Source: Paenibacillus campinasensis (GTDB lineage Bacteria > Bacillota > Bacilli > Paenibacillales > Paenibacillaceae). From it: 64,000 nt of DNA. Shown here in pieces: positions 19,305 through 27,589 of this stretch; position 1 is the stretch's first letter, and each line of letters begins with the position of its first letter. The notes beneath the pieces are model-generated. The model saw only the letters and a list, made by a program, of their open reading frames with translations, was not told the DNA's origin and made no database searches. The DNA lies in NCBI RefSeq assembly GCF_002272015.1, contig NZ_NPBY01000047.1, forward strand, positions 35,182-99,181, given 5' to 3'. The translations under genes and the position numbers were made by a program.

Positions 19305-21263
19305 ATGGCGGTGCAGAAGGATAGGAATATCCGGATCGATTACGGGGATCCGGAAGTGACCAAGGGAGTATCTGTTCTATCACAGCAGTTCGACGAGTTA
19401 TATGTCTATGATGGCGCTGACCTGGGACTGACGTATACCCCCGCACATTCCAGCTTCCGCTTGTGGGCACCGACAGCGAGCAAGGCGTATGTGCTGCTGT
19501 ACAGCAATTGGCATTCCGAGACGCCGGAGCGTCATCCTATGCGGCGCGATGTGAAGGGGACGTGGGTGCTGCAAGTGGACGGGGATCTGTCCGGACGATA
19601 CTACACCTATCTGGTACAGGTCGGGGAGCAGTGGAATGAAGCTTGCGACCCTTATGCGACTGCGGTGGGGGTTAATGGAGACCGGGCGGCGATTGTGGAT
19701 CTTCAGACAACAAATCCGAAGCGGTGGAAGGCGGAGCGCCCGCCATTAGCCCATCCGGTCGATGCCATCATCTATGAGCTTCACATTCGGGATTACACCA
19801 TTCATCCCGGCAGCGGCGTGCGCCAGAAAGGACGCTATCTCGGTCTGACCGAGCCTGGCACGAAGGGGCCTGCACAGATTGCAACCGGTCTGGACCATCT
19901 GACCCAGCTGGGCGTGACGCATGTTCAGCTGATGCCGGTGTTTGATTACGCGACTGAAAGCGTGGATGAGACCCGGCTTCATGAGCCGCAGTATAACTGG
20001 GGATATGATCCGAAAAATTACAATGTGCCTGAAGGCTCCTATGCGACCGATCCGTATAAGCCGGAAGTGCGGATTCGCGAGTTGAAAACGCTGATCCAGA
20101 CGCTGCACGATCACGGTCTTAGGGTCATTATGGACGTGGTGTACAACCATGTGTACGACGGTTATGTTATCCATTTTACGAAGCTGGTGCCCGGCTATTA
20201 TTTGCGGTACAAGCCGGATGGCTCGATGTCCAACGGGTCGGGGTGCGGGAATGACTGCGCGACAGAGCGCCCGATGATGCGGAAGTATATTGTGGATTCG
20301 GTTCTGCACTGGGCACGTGAATACCATATTGACGGCTTCCGCTTTGACCTCATGGGACTGATCGATGTGGATACGATGAATGAGCTTCGGCGCAGGCTGG
20401 ATCAGATCGACCCATCGATTCTGATGCTGGGGGAAGGCTGGGTCATGGACACCGAGCTGCCTGACAACGAGCGGGCGAATCAGTCGCATGCGCCCCGGAT
20501 GGCGAGAGTGGCTCATTTTAACGGGGACCTTCGGGATGCGGTGAAAGGGGAAGTGTTTGATGAGGCCAAGCCCGGCTTCGTGAATGGGGGGACCGGGTTC
20601 GAGACGCGTGTGAAACAGGCGGTTGCCGGGGCGATCACGTATTCGGAGCAGCTGCGCTCCTTTGCCGCCGAGCCTGATCAGTGTGTCAATTATGCCGAGT
20701 GTCATGACAATCATACGATGTGGGACAAGCTGAGCCTGTCGGCAAAGGATGCTCCGGAGGAGGAGCGGCGGGCCATGCACAGGCTGGCTACCGCTATCGT
20801 TCTGACCTGACAGGGGATTCCGTTTCTGCATGCCGGCCAGGAGTTTTACCGCACCAAGCACGGCGTGGACAACAGCTTTAATGCAGGCGATGAGGTGAAT
20901 CGGATCGACTGGGAGGCGGCGGCTGCCCATCAGGCTGACTTGCGTGCGGTTCGGGAGCTTATTGAGCTTCGGCGCCGCCACCCGGCCTTTCGCATGCGAA
21001 ACGCGGAACAGATCCGGAAGCATTTGCGGTTTGAAGAGGGACCGGCGCACACGGTCGCCTACACGCTGCGAGATCACGCCAACGGGGAACGTTACCGCCA
21101 CCTGTATGTGCTGTATCACGCCAGGTCCGGGGTGACCAGACTTGCCCTGCCACCGCTGGGAAGCTGGGAGCCGGTGTTTGGTGCTGCCCATATCGAGCAT
21201 CAGACGACCGATACCTTGACGGTTCGAGGCATCGGAATGGTCATTCTCGGCTGTGACAGGTAA
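19305..21263 (+). pseudogene. pulA: Type I pullulanase (GH13) interrupted by an in-frame TGA
   Basis: Encodes a 652-codon type I pullulanase, which hydrolyses alpha-1,6 branches in pullulan and glycogen-type glucans. A CBM48-like N-terminus (residues 30-125) precedes the GH13 barrel. The type I signature YNWGYDP lies near 229, the nucleophile Asp is in GFRFDLMG, the acid Glu in LGEGW and the third Asp in ECHDNHT. At 20808-20810 a TGA stands where homologs read Ser (LT-stop-QGIPFLHAGQEF); the frame then continues cleanly for 150 codons to 21263. A stop there gives 501 aa, lacking the end of the barrel and domain C. There is no signal peptide. The ATG at 19305 is 8 nt after AAGGAG. TCA to TGA is a single change. 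Confidence 0.88.
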
Positions 21264-21349
21264 AATTACCAGAAAGTGATGCATGCTTCCTTCTATCAAC
21301 TTCTGATATGGTTGAACATATCTGAACAGATAGAATCGAGGCGTAACTG

Positions 21350-22963
21350 GTGAAAAAATGGATGTTGTCTTTCACGCTGCTGTCCTTAATGGCTGCAGCA
21401 AGCTGTAATCATGCATTGGCTTATGCTAAAGCTCCGAGTCCCCCTTCGTTTCATGACGTATCCGGAAGCTTCGCCCAGGAAGCGGTCGTTCGCCTGGCGG
21501 GCAAAGGCATCGTGAACGGAGATGGACAAGGGGCTTTTTTACCGAAGGATCCGGTCACGCGGGCCGAATTTACGGCCATGCTGCTGCGAATGCTGGAGCT
21601 CCAGCCGGTACATAATGATCTGCAAGCTTTTCGGGATGTCGATGAATCAGCCTGGTACTATGGCTACATTCATGCAGGGGTCAATCTTTCGCTCGTAGAG
21701 GGCAATGGCTATCTCTTTGAACCGAATCGCATGATCAACCGTCAGGAGGCTGCCGTGATGGTGATGCGGGCGCTGAAGCAAACAGACGGTTACACCGGCC
21801 ATTTGGAAGGCGTTTATGGCGATGCATGGCAGATCGCATCATGGGCCCGCTCTGCTATAGCCCGCTCAACGGATGCCGGGCTGCTGACAGGCGACCGGGG
21901 GAAGTTCCGACCGCTTGACCTGATGACGAGGGAAGAGGCGGCGGCACTGCTGGACCGCGCACTGACGGCAGGCGATGTGTCGGCGGCGGTGGAAGCGGGG
22001 AGGAAGGCGAGTGATGCCACAATTCGGATGGGCTGGCTCTACAACGGAACAGCGTCACAGTACATCGCCTACGCCAAGCGAGCTCAGCTGGATGTGCTTG
22101 TTCCGCGCTGGTACTTTCTTGAGCCATCCGGAGCATTGACCGACCATACGGATGACCGGCTGCTTCAATGGTCGAGGTCAAGCGGCACGAAGGTATGGGC
22201 GATGGTCGGGAACAGAGGCAATGCCGAATCCACGCATCAGCTGCTGAGCAGTGCCGACAAACAGAAGGCGGTCATCAGCACATTGCGCGGTTATGTGAAC
22301 AAGTACGATCTGGACGGCATCAATCTGGATTTTGAAAATGTGCGGCCCGAAGATCGTGCGGGGCTTACTGCGTTTGTTGCCTCTTTGTCGACAGAGATGC
22401 ATAAAGCGAATGCGGTCTTGTCTGTCGATGTATCGCCCGACTTGAACACGGATTGGACGGCCGCCTTTGATTACGCGGCGCTTGGCCATTATGCCGATTA
22501 TATCGTGCTGATGGGATATGATCAGCATTGGTCTGGATCGCCGAAAGCCGGATCCGTCTCTTCCCAGCCCTGGCTATCCGGTGCGGTGAACAAGCTGCTC
22601 ACCCAGGTGCCGGCCAGCAAAAGCATCCTCGCCGCCCCGCTGTATACGCGGGACTGGCAGCTCGGGCCGGCGGTGACCTCCCAGGACATCAGCCTGGTGG
22701 AGCAGGGCAACCGGATCCGCCAGCGCCGGGCTCAGCTGGCCTGGGATGAGGTGATGGGGCAATACACGGCTTCTTATACGCTCAGCGGGAATGCGCATCG
22801 CATTTGGACCGAGGATGCGCGTTCCTTGTCGCTCAAGCATGCGATTGGCGCGAGCCGCGGTCTAGCGGGGTATGCTTACTGGTACATGGGCGGAGAGACA
22901 GCGGATGTGTGGCCTGCCATCTCGAATGCACTGCAATTTACGGATTATCGGTTCAAGCTGTAG
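21350..22963 (+). CDS. SLH-domain GH18 glycosidase, exported
   Basis: A 537-aa exported protein. The signal peptide covers about residues 1-25, then three S-layer homology domains (about 33-75, 92-135, 155-200: FHDVSGSFAQEAV, FRDVDESAWYYGYIH, DAWQIASWARSAI) that bind pyruvylated cell-wall polymer. The GH18 domain covers about 205-535. The catalytic motif is DLDGINLDFENV near residue 328, the DGxNxDFE variant found in YaaH/YdhD-type peptidoglycan N-acetylglucosaminidases rather than chitinases. So it probably cuts muropeptide glycan at the cell surface. Its GTG start at 21350 has no strong AGGAGG (GAGGCG, 8 nt upstream). A terminator follows. Confidence 0.88.
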   Translation: MKKWMLSFTLLSLMAAASCNHALAYAKAPSPPSFHDVSGSFAQEAVVRLAGKGIVNGDGQGAFLPKDPVTRAEFTAMLLRMLELQPVHNDLQAFRDVDESAWYYGYIHAGVNLSLVEGNGYLFEPNRMINRQEAAVMVMRALKQTDGYTGHLEGVYGDAWQIASWARSAIARSTDAGLLTGDRGKFRPLDLMTREEAAALLDRALTAGDVSAAVEAGRKASDATIRMGWLYNGTASQYIAYAKRAQLDVLVPRWYFLEPSGALTDHTDDRLLQWSRSSGTKVWAMVGNRGNAESTHQLLSSADKQKAVISTLRGYVNKYDLDGINLDFENVRPEDRAGLTAFVASLSTEMHKANAVLSVDVSPDLNTDWTAAFDYAALGHYADYIVLMGYDQHWSGSPKAGSVSSQPWLSGAVNKLLTQVPASKSILAAPLYTRDWQLGPAVTSQDISLVEQGNRIRQRRAQLAWDEVMGQYTASYTLSGNAHRIWTEDARSLSLKHAIGASRGLAGYAYWYMGGETADVWPAISNALQFTDYRFKL

Positions 22964-22988
22964 GTACGCGTTCAGCCTGAACACAGCA

Positions 22989-23016
22989 GAAAAGCACCGG
23001 CTCGCCGGTGCTTTTT
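22989..23016 (+). terminator. Rho-independent terminator after the GH18 gene
   Basis: AAAAGCACCGG-CTCG-CCGGTGCTTTTT is a perfect hairpin with T-tails on both strands, so it could also serve the convergent hydrolase gene. Confidence 0.93.
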
Positions 23017-23055
23017 CATGTTTGGCTGAATCACTACAGGCTCGAGCCTGATGAT

Positions 23056-24153
23056 TTACGGATATGGGACAGGGCTTTTCAGCCAGTCGAACATCCGCTC
23101 AATGGCAGCCGCATGCTGCAGGGCAGGGAAGTGATGCCGCAGCCCCAGGTAAAAATGCGCGTCCACGTGGTAACGCAGCTCCTTCAGCCTGTGGAGCATC
23201 CGGTGGCTATGCTCAATTGCCACCAGCTCATCGCTGGTGCCATGCACAAGCAGAACCGGGCAGCGTAGCTGCTCCGCCAAATGGAGCGGAGAGCGCTGTC
23301 TGTACTTATCCGGCACTTTGTTGGGCGTGCCGCCGATCACTCTTTTCATCATCCGCCGTAAATCGATCCGTTCTTCATAGGTTTGGGTCAGATCGGACAC
23401 GCCGCTCCACAGGATCAGGCGTGAGATGTGGCTGCACCTTACAGCTGCCTGTGCCGCATTAATTGCGCCTCGGGAAAAGCCGAGCATATGCATCCGTGCC
23501 GAATCGATCCAGGCCAGCTGTGACAGCCAGTGGATAGCGGTCAATACATCATGGGTATCCGAGCCGCCGAACTCATCCCGGCCTTGACTTCCCTCGTTGC
23601 CGCGATAGGCAGGCGCGAATACGATATAGCCCTGGGCGGCAAACTCTTCGATCCACTTGAGCTTCACTGCGCCGACTCTTCCGATGCCGCCCCGGCAATA
23701 GATGATGAGCGGGAATTTGACTTTGCCTGGGGAGGAGACAACCTGAGAGCCAGCTAAAGTGTCAGCATTAAGGCCGGCCACGCCAGGCTGCCCCGTATCC
23801 GGGATGTTCTCGCCATGGTTCGTTCCCGACTGATCATGATGTCCATACGCCAGCCCATCGGCTGACTGGAGATCAAGCGTGCGCGGTGCGTCATGACGCG
23901 TGTCAAGGTCAGAGGCCTGAACAGGGCAGGCCCCTGCATCGCTGCTTGGAAGTGAAGCTGTGTCTTTATGAAGATCCCCGCTCGCGGAGCGGTGATGAAG
24001 GGAACAGGCCAAAGTGTTCATGACACAGACCTGATCCATGCGCTGAATGTGCTGAAGCATCGCTTTGATTGTATCGATCGAGGTGTCGGGTGGAAATCCG
24101 AGATACCCCTTCACCCGCAGCTGATCGGATATGTAGTCGATCTGATAAATCAT
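23056..24153 (-). CDS. Alpha/beta hydrolase, prolyl oligopeptidase/dienelactone hydrolase-like
   Basis: A 365-aa serine hydrolase. The nucleophile elbow is GFSRG (near residue 222, MLGFSRGAINAAQ), the Asp region is LLVHGTSDELVAIEHSHRM, and the likely catalytic His is in YLGLRHHFP. An odd insert of about 80 residues after residue 60, rich in Ser, Asp and His (LHHRSASGDLHKDTASLPSS and onward), separates a short N-terminal strand region from the catalytic domain; it looks low-complexity and poorly conserved. The ATG is 9 nt after GGAGG; the frame extends to 24291 without a ribosome site. No signal peptide. Substrate unknown. Confidence 0.82.
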   Translation of the reverse strand: MIYQIDYISDQLRVKGYLGFPPDTSIDTIKAMLQHIQRMDQVCVMNTLACSLHHRSASGDLHKDTASLPSSDAGACPVQASDLDTRHDAPRTLDLQSADGLAYGHHDQSGTNHGENIPDTGQPGVAGLNADTLAGSQVVSSPGKVKFPLIIYCRGGIGRVGAVKLKWIEEFAAQGYIVFAPAYRGNEGSQGRDEFGGSDTHDVLTAIHWLSQLAWIDSARMHMLGFSRGAINAAQAAVRCSHISRLILWSGVSDLTQTYEERIDLRRMMKRVIGGTPNKVPDKYRQRSPLHLAEQLRCPVLLVHGTSDELVAIEHSHRMLHRLKELRYHVDAHFYLGLRHHFPALQHAAAIERMFDWLKSPVPYP

Positions 24154-24362
24154 GGGTTGATTCCTCCAGTGATTGAACAAGCCTCGCCATAATCGGGCAT
24201 CCGCCCGCGCGAGGTGAATGCTCCACCAGTATAGACCATTGCAGTTGGGAGAGCAAATGCCGGTCGGCATCGAACTTTGGAATGTGAACAATTACCATTT
24301 GCCTTTTGGGGTGATTTCTGCTACATTATTGTTCTGGACGACTTGATGCGTTCAACATATAT

Positions 24363-24436
24363 GGCGGTCGTGGCGAAGGGGTTAACGCACCGGATTGTGG
24401 CTCCGGCATTCGTGGGTTCAAGTCCCATCGATCGCC
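24363..24436 (+). tRNA. tRNA-His (anticodon GTG)
   Basis: A full cloverleaf can be drawn. G-1 opposes C73, the acceptor is GCGGTCG/CGATCGC (one G-T), the D arm is GCG...CGC, the anticodon stem is CCGGA/TCCGG around loop TTGTGGC (GTG = His), and the T arm is GTGGG/CCCAT around TTCAAGT. The extra G-1 is the histidine hallmark. CCA is not encoded. Confidence 0.95.
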
Positions 24437-24880
24437 CTTATTTTCTAGTACAATGGAAAAGCCTGGTTACATATTGTGAGGGATTGGCCGAGCGGAAATC
24501 CAGAGCTCTGACTCATTGATAGACTCGGTTCTAGTCTGATCACGTACCAGCTACATAGATTAAGCTCTTAGGTTTATGGAAACCTGAGAGCTTTTTTAGT
24601 GCTTAAATTATGGAAACGGCTGAATAGAGTGCTTGAATTATGGAACCGCTGAGTAGAAGGAAGAGCAGATAAGAGCAGAGCTTTAAATGATAATTGGGAT
24701 TATACGAGGGGAGGAAATGACAATAGCCTGAAGCATATGTGGATGTGTGACGAGCCTATGTACCTGATACCAACTGCTGGACTGTGATGATCGTCGGAGG
24801 AAGCGGCGCATGCATGCTGCGACAAAGCTTCCCCCCCCGGGAGAGAAACTTATTAATGGATATGAGCGTATATGAGCGTT
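24437..24880. other. Non-coding stretch between tRNA-His and the DeoR gene
   Basis: No gene is visible here. It holds a terminator at 24562-24598, an imperfect tandem repeat of about 30 bp (24599-24628 and 24629-24657), a C8 run at 24831-24838 and a perfect 10-bp tandem repeat ATATGAGCGT at 24860-24879 just beyond the DeoR stop. The sequence resembles decayed intergenic DNA. Confidence 0.6.
24562..24598 (+). terminator. Rho-independent terminator downstream of tRNA-His
   Basis: AAGCTCTTAGGTTT pairs with AAACCTGAGAGCTT (one mismatch, ATGG loop), followed by TTTT. It lies 125 bp after the tRNA. Confidence 0.88.
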
Positions 24881-25675
24881 TTATAAATTCGGCTTCACTA
24901 CAGTCACTGTCGTTCCTATATTTTTGAAGTGGGTAATATAATCGATCGGCGCCGCGTCGTCGGTAATCAGATGGTGTATTTTGTCCAGGGAACACACATA
25001 TGCAGTATGAGCCTTTCCAAATTTGCTGTGATCGGCGACGAGCACAACCTTTTGAGAGTTTTCGATCATTTGTGCCTTAATGTTGGCAGCGGATAGATAA
25101 GGGTCGGTTATACCGCTCTTGATGTCAATGCCCGGCGTACCGATAAAGCAGATATTGGCGCGCAGCTGTGAAATCATCTGTTCCGCCAGCGGCCCTACGA
25201 TACCTGCCTTGGAGTTTCGTTCGGGCCGGGCTCCTCCGCATACATATACATTGGCACGTTCCTGCATCATAAACTTGTAAGCGATATCTATACTGTTCGT
25301 GACAATCGTGATGTCGTCCAAATCCGGAAGGGAGACCAAATGATCGGCAATGATGCTGTTCGTTGAACCGTAATCAATAAATACGGTATCTCCTGGGTTC
25401 ACAAGCGCACTCACCGCTGAAGCGATCGCTTTCTTATAAGGCAGCATCGCGTCCTCGTCTTGGCTTGTCTTGGCCATACCGCCCCGCTTCGAGTCGTCCT
25501 TTCGCAGCATAGCCCCTCCAGGAATTCTTACGATAACTCCAGCGTCCTCCATTTCCGTCAAGTCTCTTCGCGCCGTGGCAGGGGAAACATTAAGTAAGCT
25601 GCATAACTCCTGGATCTTCAACAGTGTATGTTCATGTAACAGCTCCACGATCATTTGCTGCCGTTTATTTTTCAA
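24881..25675 (-). CDS. DeoR/GlpR family transcriptional regulator
   Basis: A roughly 264-aa sugar-responsive regulator. The N-terminal HTH (residues 1-55: KIQELCSLLNVSPATARRDLTEMEDAGVI) is followed by a DeoR C-terminal phosphosugar-sensing domain with FIDYGSTNSIIADHL and VLVADHSKFGK. The most likely start is TTG at 25675, 8 nt after GGAG(TGA); an in-frame ATG at 25693 has only a weak upstream site. It is transcribed away from the GDPD/ABC operon. The roughly 240 bp between them carries repeated TGATC-type elements, so it probably controls that operon and itself. The inducer is presumably a phosphorylated intermediate of the pathway. Confidence 0.88.
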   Translation of the reverse strand: MKNKRQQMIVELLHEHTLLKIQELCSLLNVSPATARRDLTEMEDAGVIVRIPGGAMLRKDDSKRGGMAKTSQDEDAMLPYKKAIASAVSALVNPGDTVFIDYGSTNSIIADHLVSLPDLDDITIVTNSIDIAYKFMMQERANVYVCGGARPERNSKAGIVGPLAEQMISQLRANICFIGTPGIDIKSGITDPYLSAANIKAQMIENSQKVVLVADHSKFGKAHTAYVCSLDKIHHLITDDAAPIDYITHFKNIGTTVTVVKPNL

Positions 25676-25736
25676 TGTTCTCACTCCATTCATATTTTCC
25701 AATACAACTATATCAAATGAAAAATATGAAAGTAAA

Positions 25737-25830
25737 TGATCATTTTTAATCAAATTGATCATTTCTATTGATTTCAATCAAAAATGATTACGAATAATCA
25801 TAAAATTTACACAAATTGATCTTAAAATAA
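25737..25830. promoter_or_regulatory. Repeated TGATCATTT elements, candidate DeoR operators
   Basis: TGATCATTT occurs at 25737 and 25756 (19 bp apart), with ATTGATTTCAATC and AAATGATTA between 25766 and 25791 and TTGATCTTAAAA near 25817. The block is very AT-rich and lies between the divergent regulator and operon, where DeoR proteins usually bind direct repeats. Confidence 0.5.
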
Positions 25831-25916
25831 CATTCTAATAACAGTACGACGCTAAGATGGAGTGGAAAAGTGATTGAAATGAATATTTGCAGAAAAAGGA
25901 GTGATTGATTTTAATC

Positions 25917-26735
25917 ATGAAAAATGAAGTGAATCCCTTGAGAATGACTCCACAGACCGTAAGGATTGCCGGGCATCGGGGACATAGTGCAGGCGCCCCG
26001 GAGAACACCTATGCGGCTTTTCGAAAGGCACGTGAACTTGGTGGGGAGGGTGTGACTTGTGAGACTGACCTCGCGCTAACCAGTGATGGTGAGTTGATAT
26101 TGATTCATGATGATACTGTAGAACGCACCACGAACGGGCATGGTCTTGTTCGAAACATGACCTATTCGGACATTGCCAAGCTAGACGCTGGCCGGTGGTT
26201 TGGAGAAGAATTTGCCGGAGAACGTGTTCCGCGGTTAAGAGAAGCGCTGCAGTTTGCCCGCGAGCTCGGAATCATCTATCAACTTGAGCTGAAAATATAT
26301 GATCGGGATGACGAGATTTTCCCGAAATTGCGGGCGCTGATTGATGAGCTCGGATGTGCTGATCTTCTACAGTTCTCCTCATTCGACTTCGTTCAATTAA
26401 AAGCGCTGAAGAGCGCTTTTCCTGAAATTCCAACGGTGGGTCTAACACATTCCCGGCTCATTGATCCCGTCGCACCTGCGAGGGATGCAAACGTGGATGC
26501 AATCAATCTTGAAATTTATCATTTTCCAAGCGGTGAAGCCAGACAGCTCCATGAAGCGGGGATTGCGACATTTCTGCATGTGCCGCGTCAAGAGCGAATC
26601 GATAAGCTCAAGTCCTATGGTGTAGACCTGCGTGCTCAGGTTGTGCAATGGGTTCGCGAAGGGCAGATGGACCAAATTATCAGTGATGACGTAGCGCTGG
26701 TAACGAGCATAAGGAACGAAGCGAATGGACACTGA
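25917..26735 (+). CDS. Glycerophosphodiester phosphodiesterase family protein
   Basis: A 272-aa GDPD-family enzyme; the family hydrolyses glycerophosphodiesters such as glycerophosphoinositol. Motifs: GHRGHSAGAPENTYAAF with the catalytic His near residue 20, CETDLALTSDGELILIHDDTVERTTNG with the metal ligands and second His (LIHDD), and QLELKIY. No signal peptide, so it acts in the cytosol on imported substrate, like UgpQ. AAGGAGTGAT precedes the ATG at 25917; a TTG at 25905 overlaps that site. Its end overlaps the next gene by 11 nt. First gene of an operon with a phosphatase, an ABC importer, ThuA and Gfo/Idh. Confidence 0.9.
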   Translation: MKNEVNPLRMTPQTVRIAGHRGHSAGAPENTYAAFRKARELGGEGVTCETDLALTSDGELILIHDDTVERTTNGHGLVRNMTYSDIAKLDAGRWFGEEFAGERVPRLREALQFARELGIIYQLELKIYDRDDEIFPKLRALIDELGCADLLQFSSFDFVQLKALKSAFPEIPTVGLTHSRLIDPVAPARDANVDAINLEIYHFPSGEARQLHEAGIATFLHVPRQERIDKLKSYGVDLRAQVVQWVREGQMDQIISDDVALVTSIRNEANGH

Positions 26736-27564
26736 ACGAAACGGTGCGATAGCTCCTGAGCACACGATAAAGTCAGCCGTCGAGAACATTGCACGACAAG
26801 CAGGAGAAATTGCACTGGATTATTTTCGCTCACGCTCGCGTGTTCTTGTCGAGCAGAAGGGACACCTTGATCTGGTCACCAAGGTAGATCGAGAAATCGA
26901 GGAATTTCTGACGGTTCGCTTGCGCAAGGAATTCCCCAATGACGGCATCTACGGTGAGGAAGGCGGTGACATCCCCGGCGATTCAGGGCGGATCTGGGTC
27001 ATCGATCCGATCGATGGGACGTTCAATTATGTACGAGGCAGCGAGAACTGGGCGATATCGATTGGACTCTATGAGAACAGCCAGCCGGTGTTTGGCGTGA
27101 TCTATGCGCCTGTCCGTGACCTTATGCTAAGCGGAGGGGAGGCCATCGAAACTGAGCTGAACGGCAAACCGCTGCCGAATTTACCTCCATTCGAACCATC
27201 ACTAGCTTCGGTGGGAATCGGACTGCATCCGTCTATCGCCACGGAAGACTGCTTGGAGGTGCTACGCTACATCTCTGACGAACTCCGTATCAGCTTCCGC
27301 TGCTGCGGTTCTGCAACCATCTCGCTGCTGGAGGTGGCCATGGGCCATACAGACGGCTATCTTTCTCTGGGCGATTCGACTTGGGATGTAATGGCAGCAC
27401 TGCCTATACTGAAAAACTTGGGACTATCCCATACCATCGATTGGAGCAACCATACTGACCTTCAGACTAAGCTCCGTTTCGCTTGTGGAAATGAGGATTT
27501 TCTGGTAAGCGTGCGTCCGCTATTGGCAAGTGTCGGCGGCAACGTGGTATGTAAAGACATTTAA
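26725..27564 (+). CDS. Inositol monophosphatase family protein
   Basis: A 279-aa Mg-dependent phosphatase of the FIG/IMPase superfamily. Metal-binding motifs are YGEEGG (near 75-80), VIDPIDGTFNYVRG (near 92-105) and STWDVMAA (near 217-224, where IMPases usually have WDxAAG). DPIDGTxN is the family core. Family members dephosphorylate inositol phosphates, histidinol phosphate or nucleotide 3'-phosphates. The start overlaps the phosphodiesterase stop by 11 nt, which couples translation and suggests that the phosphatase acts on the product of that enzyme. The substrate is inferred from this pairing. Confidence 0.88.
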   Translation: MDTERNGAIAPEHTIKSAVENIARQAGEIALDYFRSRSRVLVEQKGHLDLVTKVDREIEEFLTVRLRKEFPNDGIYGEEGGDIPGDSGRIWVIDPIDGTFNYVRGSENWAISIGLYENSQPVFGVIYAPVRDLMLSGGEAIETELNGKPLPNLPPFEPSLASVGIGLHPSIATEDCLEVLRYISDELRISFRCCGSATISLLEVAMGHTDGYLSLGDSTWDVMAALPILKNLGLSHTIDWSNHTDLQTKLRFACGNEDFLVSVRPLLASVGGNVVCKDI

Positions 27565-27589
27565 CATTTCAAACCAAGAGGTGAAAGTG

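Noticed and set aside
20808..20810. TGA in pulA as a selenocysteine codon
   Set aside because: The position is Ser in homologs and not redox-active, and no selenocysteine insertion hairpin is evident right after it.
19746..21299. 517-codon open frame on the minus strand opposite the pullulanase gene
   Set aside because: GC-rich codon bias of the sense gene keeps the antisense frame open; no ribosome site and no family resemblance.
24481..24500. GGGATTGGCCGAGCGG after tRNA-His resembles the 5' part of a tRNA-Ser/Leu
   Set aside because: The rest of the cloverleaf cannot be drawn and no anticodon stem or T arm is present; Bacillota serine tRNAs usually have a different D-arm sequence. At most a relic.
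24599..24657. Two imperfect 30-bp repeats as a start of a CRISPR array
   Set aside because: They are adjacent without spacers, only two copies exist, and no cas gene is present.
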